Shown here: positions 46,376 to 57,729 of the stretch, piece by piece | How positions within the stretch are numbered: the stretch's first letter is position 1 | Layout of the letters: each line of letters opens with the position of its first letter | Assembly: GCA_022113835.1 (NCBI GenBank) | Contig: JAILWY010000011.1 | Span: forward strand, 8,490,501-8,554,500 | Length of the DNA: 64,000 nt | Source: Atopsyche davidsoni | Lineage: Eukaryota > Arthropoda > Insecta > Trichoptera > Hydrobiosidae | Reading direction: 5' to 3' | The notes under the pieces: generated by a model | What the model saw: only the letters and a program-made list of their open reading frames with translations | What the model was told of the DNA's origin: nothing | Databases searched by the model: none | Translations under genes and position numbers: made by a program

Positions 46376-47024
46376 CAGTGGCGCGGGGTCAGCATAAACG
46401 AAATAAACATAAAATTTACTGCACAAGTATAACATAAATAATTCAAACTAAGTAGATATTTCAAAATTTACACTTGTGATGTAAAAAAAAGCACGAAAAT
46501 ACAATTTCGAAAGAATCCAGTTCTCTTGGGGACCTTTATTGTGCAGAAGATACCAACAATGATTTAAGGTTTATTGACTCAGACCGTTCGGGTTAAGTTA
46601 ATTGACATCAGCATAATTGAAAAAAAATATTATTCATACTATTGGCCAATACAAAAACAGGATTTCAATGATATTGTTTCTTGGAAGTAAGGCTGCGTCA
46701 ATTATCGGCTGATTTCCCAACGTTTATATTATAACGCGATAACACGTTGTATCTACAATAGTTTGTAATAGTGTCAAGAACTTGCGACATAAATCGATTC
46801 CACACTTGTGTACAGTGATTAAAATTTTCGCTCAATTACTGATCCACGGTGGCCAAAAAGATAAGACAGGTCATTACAAGTAAAAAATGTAAAAATAATT
46901 ATAAAAACTTGGCGATTACTTCGTTTAATTGATAATCGTATAATTAATTGATTTTAAATAAATCGACAGCTTTAACGGTGAGTTTATTGTTTTTTTTTTT
47001 GCTTACATGGACCGCACGCCACTG
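46376..47024. mobile_element. 649-bp hAT-like element, same family as 38319-38502
   Basis: Starts CAGTGGCGCGGGGTCAGC and ends ATGGACCGCACGCCACTG. The end is the same terminal sequence as the 184-bp MITE. The interior is non-coding. Flanking 8-mers (TATTCAAC, GTCCTGCG) do not match, so the boundaries or a rearrangement need checking. Confidence 0.6.
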
Positions 47025-48017
47025 GTCCTGCGTCTCAAAGGTCATATTTGTTGAAAAAAAAATTTTAAACCGGTACGTTTTTATGGAAATGTTGCTTATC
47101 CGATCTCAAATATGAAAAGTCCCCTGGCTAGGGGGATACGATAATATTTAATACCATTTAAATGTAGTTGTATTACAGGCGTTTTGCAATTCGTATTTGA
47201 TAGTCGAAACATGGAGTATTACGAATTAAACCAGTCTGCCGTGGATTTATCTCATGGCAATGAAAAAAAAATTGATTGGAAAACCTTGAAGGTCTTTCTA
47301 GGACGACGCTTGGGCTCTCGATTCCTTTTGGTGGCGATATTTTGCACACCGGTTTACAATGGAAAACGGTTCCTGCCTTCTCGAGAGCATAGAAAGTAAA
47401 GCAGCCTGCTCGTGCTGCGACACAACCGACAGCAATGCAACCAGAAAAAAGAAAACACCAACATTTTGACAGGAGACGAAAAAACACAAGCCGGAGAAAT
47501 GAGATTTCAAAGGTGGAGAGAATTTTAAAAACAATTTATTATTTACAAGTGCAATCGTTGTCTCGGTAGACACCGAAAAATGGAAGAATTAGACTTAACA
47601 TTTCCTAATAAAAATTTCTTCGCTACGTGATATAAGTGCGAGACATTTTCTGTATGACGCCTTAATTGTAGTTTTGTCGTTTTGATTTTAAGCACCATCG
47701 AATTATATGGATGTATTAAATATATATATATATATACGAAAAGATAAAATGAAAATCTTGTACAAATGAATGAAAAAAAATACATACATACTCCATCAAC
47801 CGCAAAAAAAAAAAACAAAACAGATCTGACGTTTACGCGAACACCGCATACATTTATAGGTTATGTTACGAAATCATAAAAAAATACACTTAAAAACGTA
47901 ATAAACGCATAATATTATTTTATGTGTATATGCAGTTTGTATGTATTACTATGTTGAAATGAAAATAGGTATATTATTTTCGTAATTTTAATTATAATTA
48001 GGGTGTGTAAAACTCAC

Positions 48018-48024
48018 CCGACAT
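48018..48024 (-). CDS. PIGS: Proposed PIGS exon 1 (7 coding bases)
   Basis: On the minus strand GCCGCCGCCATGTCGG|GTGAGT combines an ideal Kozak context, an ATG and a strong donor. It supplies M-S and the first base of a Glu codon, which the AG at the start of the exon at 37318 completes (M-S-E-T-I-R-M-Y). No other ATG-bearing exon with the needed phase is apparent nearer. The intron would be 10.7 kb, unusual for this otherwise compact gene. The link is inferred from phase and context and could instead belong to another gene. Confidence 0.55.
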
Positions 48025-48260
48025 GGCGGCGGCCGCTCTGGCGATTGTCTCTGGTCGCTGCCGGGGCGTTAAGTTATCGCGTCGATAAAAAATGTACACA
48101 ATATGTCACGAATAGTATTGAAAAAAAAGGACTATTTCCGAAAGAAGAGTCGTGAGCGCCGTGCGAGTGTGAAAAAGCGTGAGGCGCGCCCCTCACCACT
48201 GTCCCGGCGCTCCTCAACATGTGGGCCGCAAGACGCCGCGACCCTCGGCGAAATGTTAAT
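48025..48260 (-). promoter_or_regulatory. PIGS: GC-rich promoter / 5' UTR block
   Basis: A CpG-rich island in AT-rich DNA, directly upstream (on the minus strand) of the Kozak-flanked ATG at 48024. A small plus-strand frame overlaps it but has no similarity. Confidence 0.5.
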
Positions 48261-49734
48261 CAAAAAAAATATATATTTATGGTCTATCAAAAATTAGATT
48301 ATTATTTCATCTGTTGTAAATAATCGTTTTTATGTCATATTAAAATATATATTTATAGTTTTCATATTCGTTGTGTAATTTTATTAAAAGGATCAAATTA
48401 TGGTATTTTCAAAACTAATGTAATTTCGCTTTTATTTTTTATTATTTAAACACGCAAATATTTTTATGGTATTGCGCCGTTTTATTTATAAAATATCATC
48501 AACGAATACTGTATAAAAACAGCACTGATATATTAATTATTTAAAATATACACATGAAATTAGTATAAAACCGGAATGTTGTATAAATATATTTTAATAT
48601 CGTGTCATACGTCGAGGCTAGTGAAAGAATGTGAAGTTCCCGTACGAAATGTGTAAAGAATGTGAAGAAGCATCATAATAAAAATCAGGTTTTGCAGTGC
48701 ATTCCAGTTATTTAAATGCAATTAATTGTATGCACGTATTGTGTGATTTTTATTTGACCGATTAAAAACAAATTATCAAGGTGAGTTTTTGTATCGAATG
48801 TAAATATAAACACATCAATAAAACAATCTTGTGCGATTATCTACGGAACGTCGCAATAAATAGTTTATCAAATAAAGATTTCATTCTGATTTATAAATTC
48901 TAAAATATATTATTATCATATCAAATCATTCTGTATATATAAAGTCAAATAAAACGGGAATACATAATAATAATGCTTCCTTTTGGAATAATTTTACTAT
49001 ACTAAAAACATTATTCTGTACGGCTTTTTATGTAGTAATAAATAATAAAAAAATAAATCGTATAAAATTCCATTGCAGAACGAAAAGTAGTTGTATTCTC
49101 TTAGTATTCTTCTCAATCAAAAACTAAAAAAAAATTATCTGAAAAATTTAATATTTTTATACTAATATTTTACTGTTTATGAAATATCTGCGTTACAACT
49201 AAATTATAACCAACGCATATGCACACACTTCAAAAATACATAACATCATTTCATTGATTTAAATAACATAATTTATAACATATTATATTTAACACTTTAA
49301 AGTATCTACAGCTATTAATAATATGATTGATGCTTGCAAATCAAATTGAAAGGTCACAAAAGATACAATATTTCAATTGTTTTATATAAACTAATCACAC
49401 TGATTTTGATACCATAAAGATATATACTTTCAATGCAAACTTCTTGATATCAATTTTGATACATCAGTGATTAAATTTATTAAAGTTAGATAACTATTAC
49501 ATTTCATATTCACGATGACATTTCTGTTTTTTAATGAATATTTAATTGATATTACGTGATTTCTTTAAATATTTTTGCTTAAAATATGAAAATTACATCT
49601 TTCATGATAGTTAAGATTTATGAGCGTATAATCAAAACGTAGAATTATAACATTCCGTTTTACTTTTTGAAAATATAATTTCAAATATTAGTAGTGAATA
49701 TATTGTAAATTGAACTTTTCATCTAAAATTTTCA
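48261..49734. other. AT-rich intergenic DNA, nothing recognised
   Basis: Very AT-rich, with no gene-like frame, no clear repeat boundary and no RNA gene that I can see. Confidence 0.5.
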
Positions 49735-50540
49735 CTATTTACTTTTAGAAAATGTATTTGTTGAATTTGAAACATTTTCCTTATTTAATTATTATTTTTA
49801 CCAACAGGGTATGTATTGAAATTGGCGCTTTCACTTTTAACTTTACTGAATTTGAAACTTTATTTTCTTAGTTTTAGAAATTGTATTTTCGGCAGCAGTG
49901 TTTATATTGAAATTGGCACTTTCACTCTTAAGTTTTAACGAATTATTTTTAGAAAGAGTGTATATGTTGAGTTTGAAACTTTCTTTTTTTAGTTTAAGCG
50001 ATTTCACTTTTACTAGCAGTGCATATATTGAAATCGGCACTTTTCCTTCTTTGTTTTTACGATTTCGTTTTTAGAAACTTTGTAGATGTTGAATTCAAAA
50101 CTTTCAATTCTTAGTTTCAGCAATTTAATTTTTATAAGCACTGTAGATGTAAAACTAACACTTTATTTTCTTTGTCTTAGCAGTTTCACTTTTTTGTAGA
50201 AGTGTATACATTTAAACTTAAACTTTCTCTTCATTGTTTTGACAGTTTCAATTTAAGCGGCGAAGTGTATATTTAGATTGACAATTTTCTTTCTAGATTT
50301 AAAAAAAATTTAAACATGACAAAGACATGACAAAAATTGCAACATTCGTTTCTATATTTTAGAAATTTATTTTACTGTAGCAGTATATATATTGCGATTG
50401 GCACTTTCTCTTCTTCGTTTTTATAGTTATTTGAGTTATATGTATGTGGAGTTTTAAACTTACTTTTTTATTTTTGTAAATTTCACTTTTACTAGCAGTG
50501 TATTGAAATTTAAATATTCTCTTATTTGCTTCAACAACTC
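49735..50540. repeat. Degenerate satellite with two alternating ~60-bp units
   Basis: Units of type ATGTTGAATTTGAAACTTTC (near 49753, 49963, 50085) alternate with type ATATTGAAATTGGCACTTTC (near 49810, 49900, 50022, 50383). Each is followed by TTAGTTTTAGAAATTTCACT-like spacers. Period about 60 bases, giving a higher-order unit of about 120. A frame on the minus strand reflects the repeats and is not a gene. Confidence 0.8.
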
Positions 50541-50543
50541 GTA

Positions 50544-50964
50544 TACAGTAAAACCTCGATATAACGGACTCCTATTTAACGGACTACGGATATAACTGAC
50601 AAGAAATCCAGTCAAATGTAAAAAAAAATAAAAACGTTTTAAATGCGAAAATGTAAAAAAAAAATTTTTTTTTTCGTAATCTTCGAGATGATTATATAAA
50701 AAAACAGTTAACTTCAAAAGTGCAAACAAAACTTGATTCCTTTTTAGTAGGATTACAACCGAAAGCGAGCGCGTCGATATCAGCAGTAACGTTATTTCAC
50801 GACGAGTGTCCGAAGACAATTAAATAGAAATTTATTTGTGTTTTTCAAAAAAAGTTTTTCGATTTATTTTAAAACTATTTTTATATAGCAGACTTACGGC
50901 TTTAACAGATTATTTATTCCACTTAGACCACCCGATCGGTCCATTATATCGAGGTTTAACTGTA
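50544..50964. mobile_element. 417-bp pogo/Tigger-like MITE
   Basis: CAGTAAAACCTCGATATAAC at 50546 and GTTTAACTG ending at 50962 are terminal inverted repeats (about 22 of 25 bases by eye). They have the CAGT...CCTCGATATAACGGAC pattern of pogo/Tigger elements. TA dinucleotides at 50544-50545 and 50963-50964 form the target duplication. No transposase frame is present. Inserted at the edge of the satellite. Confidence 0.85.
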
Positions 50965-50976
50965 TTATTATTATAA

Positions 50977-51051
50977 ACTAGAAATGTTGCCCGTCACACA
51001 ATGACGTATTCGATGAACGATGCAATAGTGTTTGAACATTAGTTTGGCTGA
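50977..51051 (+). repeat. Dispersed 75-bp repeat, copy 1
   Basis: Reads ACTAGAAATGTTGCCCGTCA through to TTTGGCTGA. Its reverse complement occurs at 54734-54807 with few differences. Confidence 0.8.
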
Positions 51052-51895
51052 ATACTCGAATAGCTGGGTACTCGAATTTTAAGAAGACGCTGCTCACGTT
51101 TTCCTTCCAATTCATTGCCTTACATTTCTGTCACAAACAACGCATCACTTTCACTGCACTGTTATTTATTTGATGCAGTTTTTATAACGTTCAATCGTGC
51201 AATTATTTTTGAATTACGTTTGCTGTGCGTAGACGGTGTTATTTTTTTGTATGTGATTAATAATTTCTAACGCAATTTCGATAAAAAAAAATAAAGATGG
51301 TACTTGTGTCAAGCTGACATAAACTGGAAATTTCTAAGAACCATCAAAATATGTTTTTTTTGTAAAAATTCTAAGTTTGAAATTGTCGCGGTGAACAACA
51401 GAATCATATAATTCGTACATATTGTTATGGTCTAGCAGTAAGTTTGAAAAACGAAACTACAGAACGCTGGAAAACAAATGAGCATCGATGCAAGCGGACT
51501 GTCAAATATTTTCGAAGCATCGAAAAGCCCCAGTATTTGAACGGCCGTCATATGGCTAAGGTCATTACGCCATATTTAGATTGTTAATATAAATATGTGA
51601 TAAATAAATACTCTGTATGTGAATTAACTAATATAAATACGCATTTTAATTATAGACCCGATACGTTACAATATTGAAACTAGCTAAAGCATATTTTACA
51701 GTTTTATCAAATTAGTTTACGAATGAGCACGCAAAAAATCAGCGTTGCATCTTTTAAGATATTCTGTAGAGAACCAAAAAATGAAACATACATACACACA
51801 ATGGATTATTATAGATGCTATATTTAATGAATAGTAAATATTATCATTCGTATTCAAGATATTCGCATTGGTACAAGCGCGGGTATTTTTTTTTG

Positions 51896-52223
51896 GGGGG
51901 TGGGTCGGTCGGCGCGCCCCACAGGTTGGCGAGCGCGGCTTGCCTCGTCCCTCTCTGTCGCTCTCGCCTCATTTCTTCGGCTGAGGTCGGCGCGGCAGCT
52001 CGCCCGGTACACGAGGACTCCGACCCCCGAACGCGAGACTGCGCAAACAGACCAACGAGAAGAGCATGCGAATTTGTGATGTGAATACTGTTCAGTGTCT
52101 ACTCGTGTGATAGTCTGCCGTTTTTTTTTTTTTTTTTGAAGGTTAGAAACGGCCGGTCGCGGCACGTGTGTTGTTCCTGCGGCGCGGTGCGTCCCCCCGT
52201 CAGCTGTTTCCACAAAAAGGCGG
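51896..52223 (+). promoter_or_regulatory. GC-rich promoter and non-coding first exon of an unseen gene
   Basis: A CpG-rich block of about 330 bases has an arthropod-type initiator TTCAGTG (52091-52097, presumed start 52094). It ends in AAAAAGGCGG|GTAAGTCTG, a near-perfect donor at 52224. No ATG-initiated frame spans it, so the exon would be 5' UTR. No matching coding exon is evident downstream in the window, so the gene would continue past 64 kb. Confidence 0.5.
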
Positions 52224-53290
52224 GTAAGTCTGAACCCCGAGCCGTGACCCTTGCGACCGTATTGCGCTGATCATTTGAATTTCAAATACGGCATGCAATG
52301 CATGGTGACCCGCAGGGTTCCATGGAATGCGGGATTTTGAATGTGTGTTCGATTTTTGAAATTCAAATTTGGAATGTTTTTTCGAACGCGTGCCGTTGTT
52401 TTTCGCGGCTGATAGTATTTTATTATTATTATTTTTTTTTTTTTTTTACTATCGTTTAACACCGATATTGAATGTGTAGTGATAAAAAAGTTTTATCTGA
52501 AATTTGATAGTTTTATAAAAACCGCAAAATTAAATTTTTTTTTTTTAAAAACATAACATCCTGTATAAATATGAACTCTTGAATTCGTTGCACGGAGGAA
52601 TACATACCGCATCATCCGTGATTAAAAAATATCCAAGAAGCTATGAAGCGGCCCAACACCCAAAAAAACAAACAACCCACCGACAGTGAACGTATTTAAC
52701 AATTCTCACGCGAGCCACGGCACGAGTTTGCGGCATTTCACGTTTTCTATGCAAACACGTGACGCAGAAGTGCATTTATGACTCAATAGATAAAAAAAAT
52801 GAATGCTATGCATTTCTGCACGTACGCACTGCACGTGTCAAAAAAAAAAAAAAACTGCACGCGTCCCAAAATTTTAATAATGTAACGCAGAAAGAGTTTT
52901 ATTTAAAAGTGTAGTATGATAGTTGTACTTTTATAGTTTCGGAGGTAATACAGTTGACATCTTCAAGTTGAATGATTTACGATGTATTGACGTGCGACAC
53001 TTGAGTTTATGCTGTGTACGTATTGGCATTTCATTCGGGCCGATGATGCCAACATGGTCTCTTTACCCAACTGGTCAGGTTAGGTTAGTAAAAATAAAGT
53101 ATGAAAACACTTTCCGTCTTCACGGTCACTTTCTAGAGCAAGTCGTAGCGTTATATTTATTTATAAACATAACTAACAAAAAAAAAATTGTATACAAGGA
53201 TAAAAAAACTAGTGAATAATTAAATAATTTATTAAAAGTTATATAAATTTAACAAAAGTTCTTGGGTGTAATGCATCTTTTTTTTGTTGT
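52224..53290. other. AT-rich sequence downstream of the putative first exon
   Basis: Poly-T (52112, 52432), poly-A (52840) and otherwise featureless AT-rich DNA. A 98-codon frame at 52923-53219 has no recognisable similarity. Confidence 0.4.
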
Positions 53291-53298
53291 TGTTGTTT

Positions 53299-53692
53299 GA
53301 ATGCAGTTATTTTTAATGGGTTTTTTTTTTTAAATATAAATTTGTTTCATTGTAAATATAATTTTTCAATTGTAAAATATTGTTTTGCTGTTCATATCAT
53401 ATAAGGATTATTTAAATGCAGTTAATTTTAATGGGCAGAGATACCTTTGCAGATCTCGTTGTGAATATTCATTATTTTTAAAGTCTTCAAACACTTTGCT
53501 TTATCTATAAAGGCAATTTTTTTAAAAATGCAGTCATTTTTAATGGGTTATTGTTTTTTTTTTTTTACGAAGAAACGATCATTTATGAAGATACCTTTAT
53601 GGATATTATAGTTTATATTTTTATGTTGTCAATTGGTTTAGTTTTGTCTGCACAGAGAAGTGGTCTTTAAATACAGTTATTTTTTTAATGGG
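53299..53692. repeat. Four spaced copies of an AATGCAGTTATTTTTAATGG motif
   Basis: Copies at 53299-53320, 53411-53435, 53527-53547 and 53668-53692, spaced about 112-143 bases. AAGATACCTTTATGGAT-like spacer sequence is shared by copies 2 and 3. It looks like an old tandem array with a unit of about 115 bp. Confidence 0.65.
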
Positions 53693-54104
53693 TTGGTCTC
53701 TTTCTACGTTCATTAATGCGGTTTCAATGCGAATATTCACCAGAGGAAGAATGTAAGAAGAAAATTTAATGATATACCGGTGTTTGCCCAAGTGTTAGCG
53801 TCCAATTAGTCAAATCACATCGTCTACCTCGGCCGCCTGGTGAATTCGGATGATCGAAAGACGGCAGTACGGATAATCGACGCCGAAAAACACACCGACT
53901 TATTATCGCTGTGCCGCTCATAACAGAATAAAAATAATTATTATGTTAACCATGCATAGAGGGATTCATCAATTACCCATAGCAAACACAGAAGTTATTA
54001 TATTTACGTAGTATTTTTTTTCTGTATTAGTTATTTAAACATAAAATATTATTAAATAATTTTAAAAAAATAACCGAATACAAGTTTGTCGTTTCAAGTA
54101 AATA

Positions 54105-54243
54105 TTTTTTAATACTTCAAATAAAAAAAATGCCGGAGTGATTTTTCCATATGTTATTATTTTATTGGTGACCGGTTTCGTATATTTTGATAATGCCAAC
54201 ATGTGGAAAAATCACTCAAGTGTTTTATTTAATGTATTAAAAT
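54105..54243. repeat. Foldback element with ~50-bp inverted arms
   Basis: GAGTGATTTTTCCATATGTT (54136-54155) and AACATGTGGAAAAATCACTC (54196-54215) are reverse complements with one mismatch. Weaker pairing continues outward through TTTAATAC. The loop contains GTGACCGGTTTCG. Confidence 0.8.
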
Positions 54244-54733
54244 GCAATTCCACCGAGTACTCTCTGTCAAAAATGTTGAATATTTAAATATTTTTTATTC
54301 AGTATTAAGAATACTTACATAGGAATATTTAATTTAACTTGGTTTATAGGTATATGAAAATGTATTTAGAAATATTGAATGTGCTATGGTTTCAACATTG
54401 AAATACCTTTATATTTCAAAAGTTTCAGGTATACCAGTGTACAAGCCGTAGGTCATAATTTCTTCACTCAATCTAAATACCTTGATTAAAAAAAAACAAC
54501 CTTACATTACTAGTGATGGGAACGATTGATTTTTTAAAATCATTATTTCAGTTGTAAACTTCAATAATTCGATTAGAAAATATAAAATTAAAATATTCGT
54601 CTATTCAAAGTAACTGTATTTTCAAGGAACTTTTTCGGTTCAGATATTTCCTAGAATGGCTTTGCTTTTGAAATTAATATCCGGTTATTCAAAATATATG
54701 TGTACAAAATGAAATCAAATATTCATCTAATTG

Positions 54734-54807
54734 TCAGCCAAACATATGTTCAAACACTATTGCATCGTTCATCGAATACGTCATTTTATGACGGGCTACA
54801 CTTCTAG
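54734..54807 (-). repeat. Dispersed 75-bp repeat, copy 2 (inverted)
   Basis: Reverse complement of 50977-51051; see that entry. Confidence 0.8.
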
Positions 54808-54809
54808 TT

Positions 54810-55760
54810 TAATAATAACTTTGCAATATTCAATCGAATGAATCGATTATCACTGTTGATCGAAATTTCTATTTTGCTCACCATTACAGCACCGTGCTGA
54901 AAATGATTCGTTTTCGGAATAAATTATAATGCTCAGCACACCTCTCTAGAGCGCTGCGTTTACACTAAATATTATAAATATTTATTAAATTAATTTGCAG
55001 TTGCACGAAAGAATTGAATATTTAAGACGTCAGATAGGATATAATTAATAATATAATGTCTCGAGACATTATTAATTGAAAATTATAATTTAGTTATTCT
55101 CATCCCAGGGTCGAAGCATGATTTGAAAACTTGTTTTTTTTTCTTCTCTTATCACTGAGCATATATAAAATATCGTATTTTTCGTATAACAGCCTCGTAC
55201 AAAGTTATTTTTTAACAAACTTAAGTACTTAGTGTATGCGCGATAAGATTTTTTTTTTTTTTATCTTAAATATTTTTGTAATCGCGAGTACAACGTGCTC
55301 CTTCAAATTCTTAATTAAACAAAGATAAAATTAAATTTACGCTTTGCCATAGTGGCTGAAATTCTCATAGTTCATCTGTAACGATCTAAAAAAAATCTAA
55401 AGATCTAAAGATATTGGGAATTTATAACATGATGATGTATTGTAATATTGATATTAATTGCAGAGATATGAATGTGCAAAATATTTATTTTGTTATTGGG
55501 AATTCACAGTACATGATATATTATTATTTTAATAATCTTCTTCTTATCGCTGAAATGTGAATGCACACAATGTTGGACATTTACATTTCTGGCGTATGCG
55601 CTACAATGTTTATTTGTTTATATAAATATGAATGATTAAAACTAATAATAATAAAACAACTCTGATCGCAGAAGGGATGCTTCATCCCCTTCTTCATATG
55701 GCTAAGCCCATGGAGGAATTTGCTATAGCATCGAAGAGTACTTGAATTTCTGCAATGCCA
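54810..55760. other. AT-rich intergenic DNA, nothing recognised
   Basis: No gene-like frame or clear repeat structure seen. Confidence 0.4.
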
Positions 55761-55762
55761 AA

Positions 55763-56283
55763 TTAAGGGGGGCTGTTCCCACTGATGGGTCCATTTTCGA
55801 GTTTTTTTTAATAATTTTTTGCGAAAAATCTGCTGCTCCAATAGAAAAAAAATTAACGCCAAAATTAAGATACATTCCTTCTTCTACAGAGAATATTTTT
55901 TTTATTTCATAGAAATTTACTTTTAATATGATACATATGTGTTTTCGCATGATTAGAAATTCGGAGATTAGTTTCCTGGAGAGTAGAATCTTAAGCATTT
56001 GTAATTAAAAAAATGCATATAAACCTGTGATAATGAACTAGTTTAAATATTAAAAAAGGATTAAAGCTCGAAACAAATTTTGGATTTGAACATCGTCAAG
56101 ACTCTATTTGACCTTGAAAAATAACGTTTATTAAAGATTAAAAAAATAGATAAAAATAATATTCTCGTTTATTTAATTGTCAATTAACATTTCTATATTG
56201 AAAGTTGTTTTTTTTTTACAGAAGTTTCTTTCTATCGGTGCAGTAGATTTTTCGCCCAAAATGGACCCAATTAGAGGGATCAG
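55763..56283. repeat. Dispersed family copy D (inverted composite)
   Basis: The left part, reversed, and the right part, forward, both contain the family end (GTGCAGTAGATTTTTCGC on the right; its complement on the left). The right part also holds the proximal segment (GAAAGTTG followed by a T run and ACAGA). The outer ends AAGGGGGGCTGTTCCCACTG and CAGTCCCCTTGA are roughly inverted. Confidence 0.6.
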
Positions 56284-57250
56284 TCCCCTTGACTTGACCA
56301 GAACCGTGAATTGACCTACACACTCTGCGACACAACCGACAAACGCACAGTAACATGCCTAAAATAGGGGTGTTTTCTTAAAAAAAAAATTATCAAGTTG
56401 TATCGCAGAGGGGTCGAGAGATCGTCGAGGGTGATCTGATAAATTGGGGGGCGGAACCGATGACGTCATCGCTTCGAGACATCGCCTCTGCGAGAGCCAC
56501 GAGCGGATGACACCCGAGCCCGGATAATATGAACGATCGGGGCATATCGAGTCCAATAACTAATTAATCAAATTCCATTAGCACTATCCACGGAGATGAC
56601 ATAGCAAAGGGAAAATTTATCATGCCGTCACGTATCGAATTACTTTTCGGACAGTATATATATTTCATATAGCCAAACGGCTAGGAGGTCACGATGTGCC
56701 ATTGAGGCGTTCATTTTTGTTGGAATACAGGGAAAGCGTATAAACTTCAAGAGTTGAATCTGAATGCTTATATTGTGTATTTTAAAACGTATAATGGGGT
56801 TTGAACGTAAAAAAATAAAACAAGAAAAGTAATATTATCTGACGACGTCGTCGTCTTATCCGCCATTTTGTTTGCCCGGAGGTGCTGTTGGGGTTATCTG
56901 GAGCTCGTTTGTGGACTCGACTATGCGCCAATGTTGACTCACGAAATTGAGTATAGGCACATTGCAACAGCGCCGGCTTAATAACTGAAGCCCTAATACT
57001 CCGAGAGCGGTAAACATCCGAGCCAGAATAGTCTGAGAGAGCACTGATGGCTTTCAATCCAATGAAAAATTGACACGAGAATAGTCGGAGTACTACAAGT
57101 TAAACCTGACACCGCGGCCGGACACCGCGTGTAATAAAACTCAATCTACAAGATTGGGCTGGTATTAAGTGAATGAGCTCTGCGGCCAGGAAGTCCGCTC
57201 TTAGGGGGCAGGTCTCGAGATCGGCCAAATTAAACCTTCCGCAAACGTAA
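56284..57250. other. Intergenic DNA without recognised features
   Basis: Moderately AT-rich with GC patches at 56400-56530 and 56850-57240. A minus-strand frame of 91 codons near 56782-57057 has no similarity I recognise. Confidence 0.4.
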
Positions 57251-57253
57251 AAT

Positions 57254-57346
57254 GAAACGACGAGAAAAATCATCGAAAGGTATCTTTACGACACCGGTGG
57301 GATCCGAACCCACAACACAAGGCTACCTACTTTTTCTCGTCGTTTC
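57254..57346 (-). repeat. tRNA-like segment inside a perfect inverted repeat
   Basis: GAAACGACGAGAAAAA (57254-57269) and TTTTTCTCGTCGTTTC (57331-57346) are perfect 16-base reverse complements. Between them, the minus strand carries GTGGGTTCGGATCCCAC, a perfect T-stem/B-box arrangement. No complete cloverleaf forms, so it is a tRNA-derived or foldback repeat rather than a working tRNA. Confidence 0.65.
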
Positions 57347-57661
57347 AAGTGTAATTTGATAAAGTGCATGCTTAGTGCGTTGAATCCATATTTCGCTATA
57401 TTTGTATATTGAATTCAAAACGTCTTGACCCACAAAAAGGTTAAGGTATGCGATGTATTTATATAAACTGCGTGACGCCGGCACGAAACAATGATCTTCG
57501 TTCGACTCTAAAAGGCTTGCCGTAAAAAAATGTGTTTTTCGAATCGCACATAAATTAAAAATAGACACATTGTTTTAATTATAACCGCTAAAAATGAGTT
57601 TTGCATAATTTTCAACGACACAATGCTCGTTAACACGACAACGTCATAGCTTTGTTTTCGC

Positions 57662-57710
57662 GTTGTGGTCCGGTGGTTAGCACGCTCGCTCGCCGGACTC
57701 GCGGCTTTTG
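57662..57710 (+). repeat. tRNA-like A-box head followed by poly-A
   Basis: GTGGTCCGGTGGTTAGCACG resembles the D-arm/A box of acidic-residue tRNAs. The T arm is missing and a run of A begins at about 57718. Likely a truncated SINE. Confidence 0.4.
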
Positions 57711-57729
57711 CCATTTAAAAAAAAAAAAA

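Larger units (their letters stand above)
37319..48017 (-). other. PIGS: Probable PIGS intron 1, filled with repeats
   Basis: If the exon at 48018-48024 is right, this 10.7-kb stretch is PIGS intron 1. It contains a CTCF-like site, several MITEs, a dispersed repeat family and a TE nuclease fossil, all annotated separately. The spans 39040-41870 and 42560-43700 are AT-rich DNA in which I see no gene. A GC-balanced patch at 42110-42320 is described in the findings. Confidence 0.5.

Noticed and set aside
57290..57346. Functional tRNA gene on the minus strand
   Set aside because: A perfect T-arm but no D arm, anticodon loop or acceptor pairing in the upstream 50 bases.
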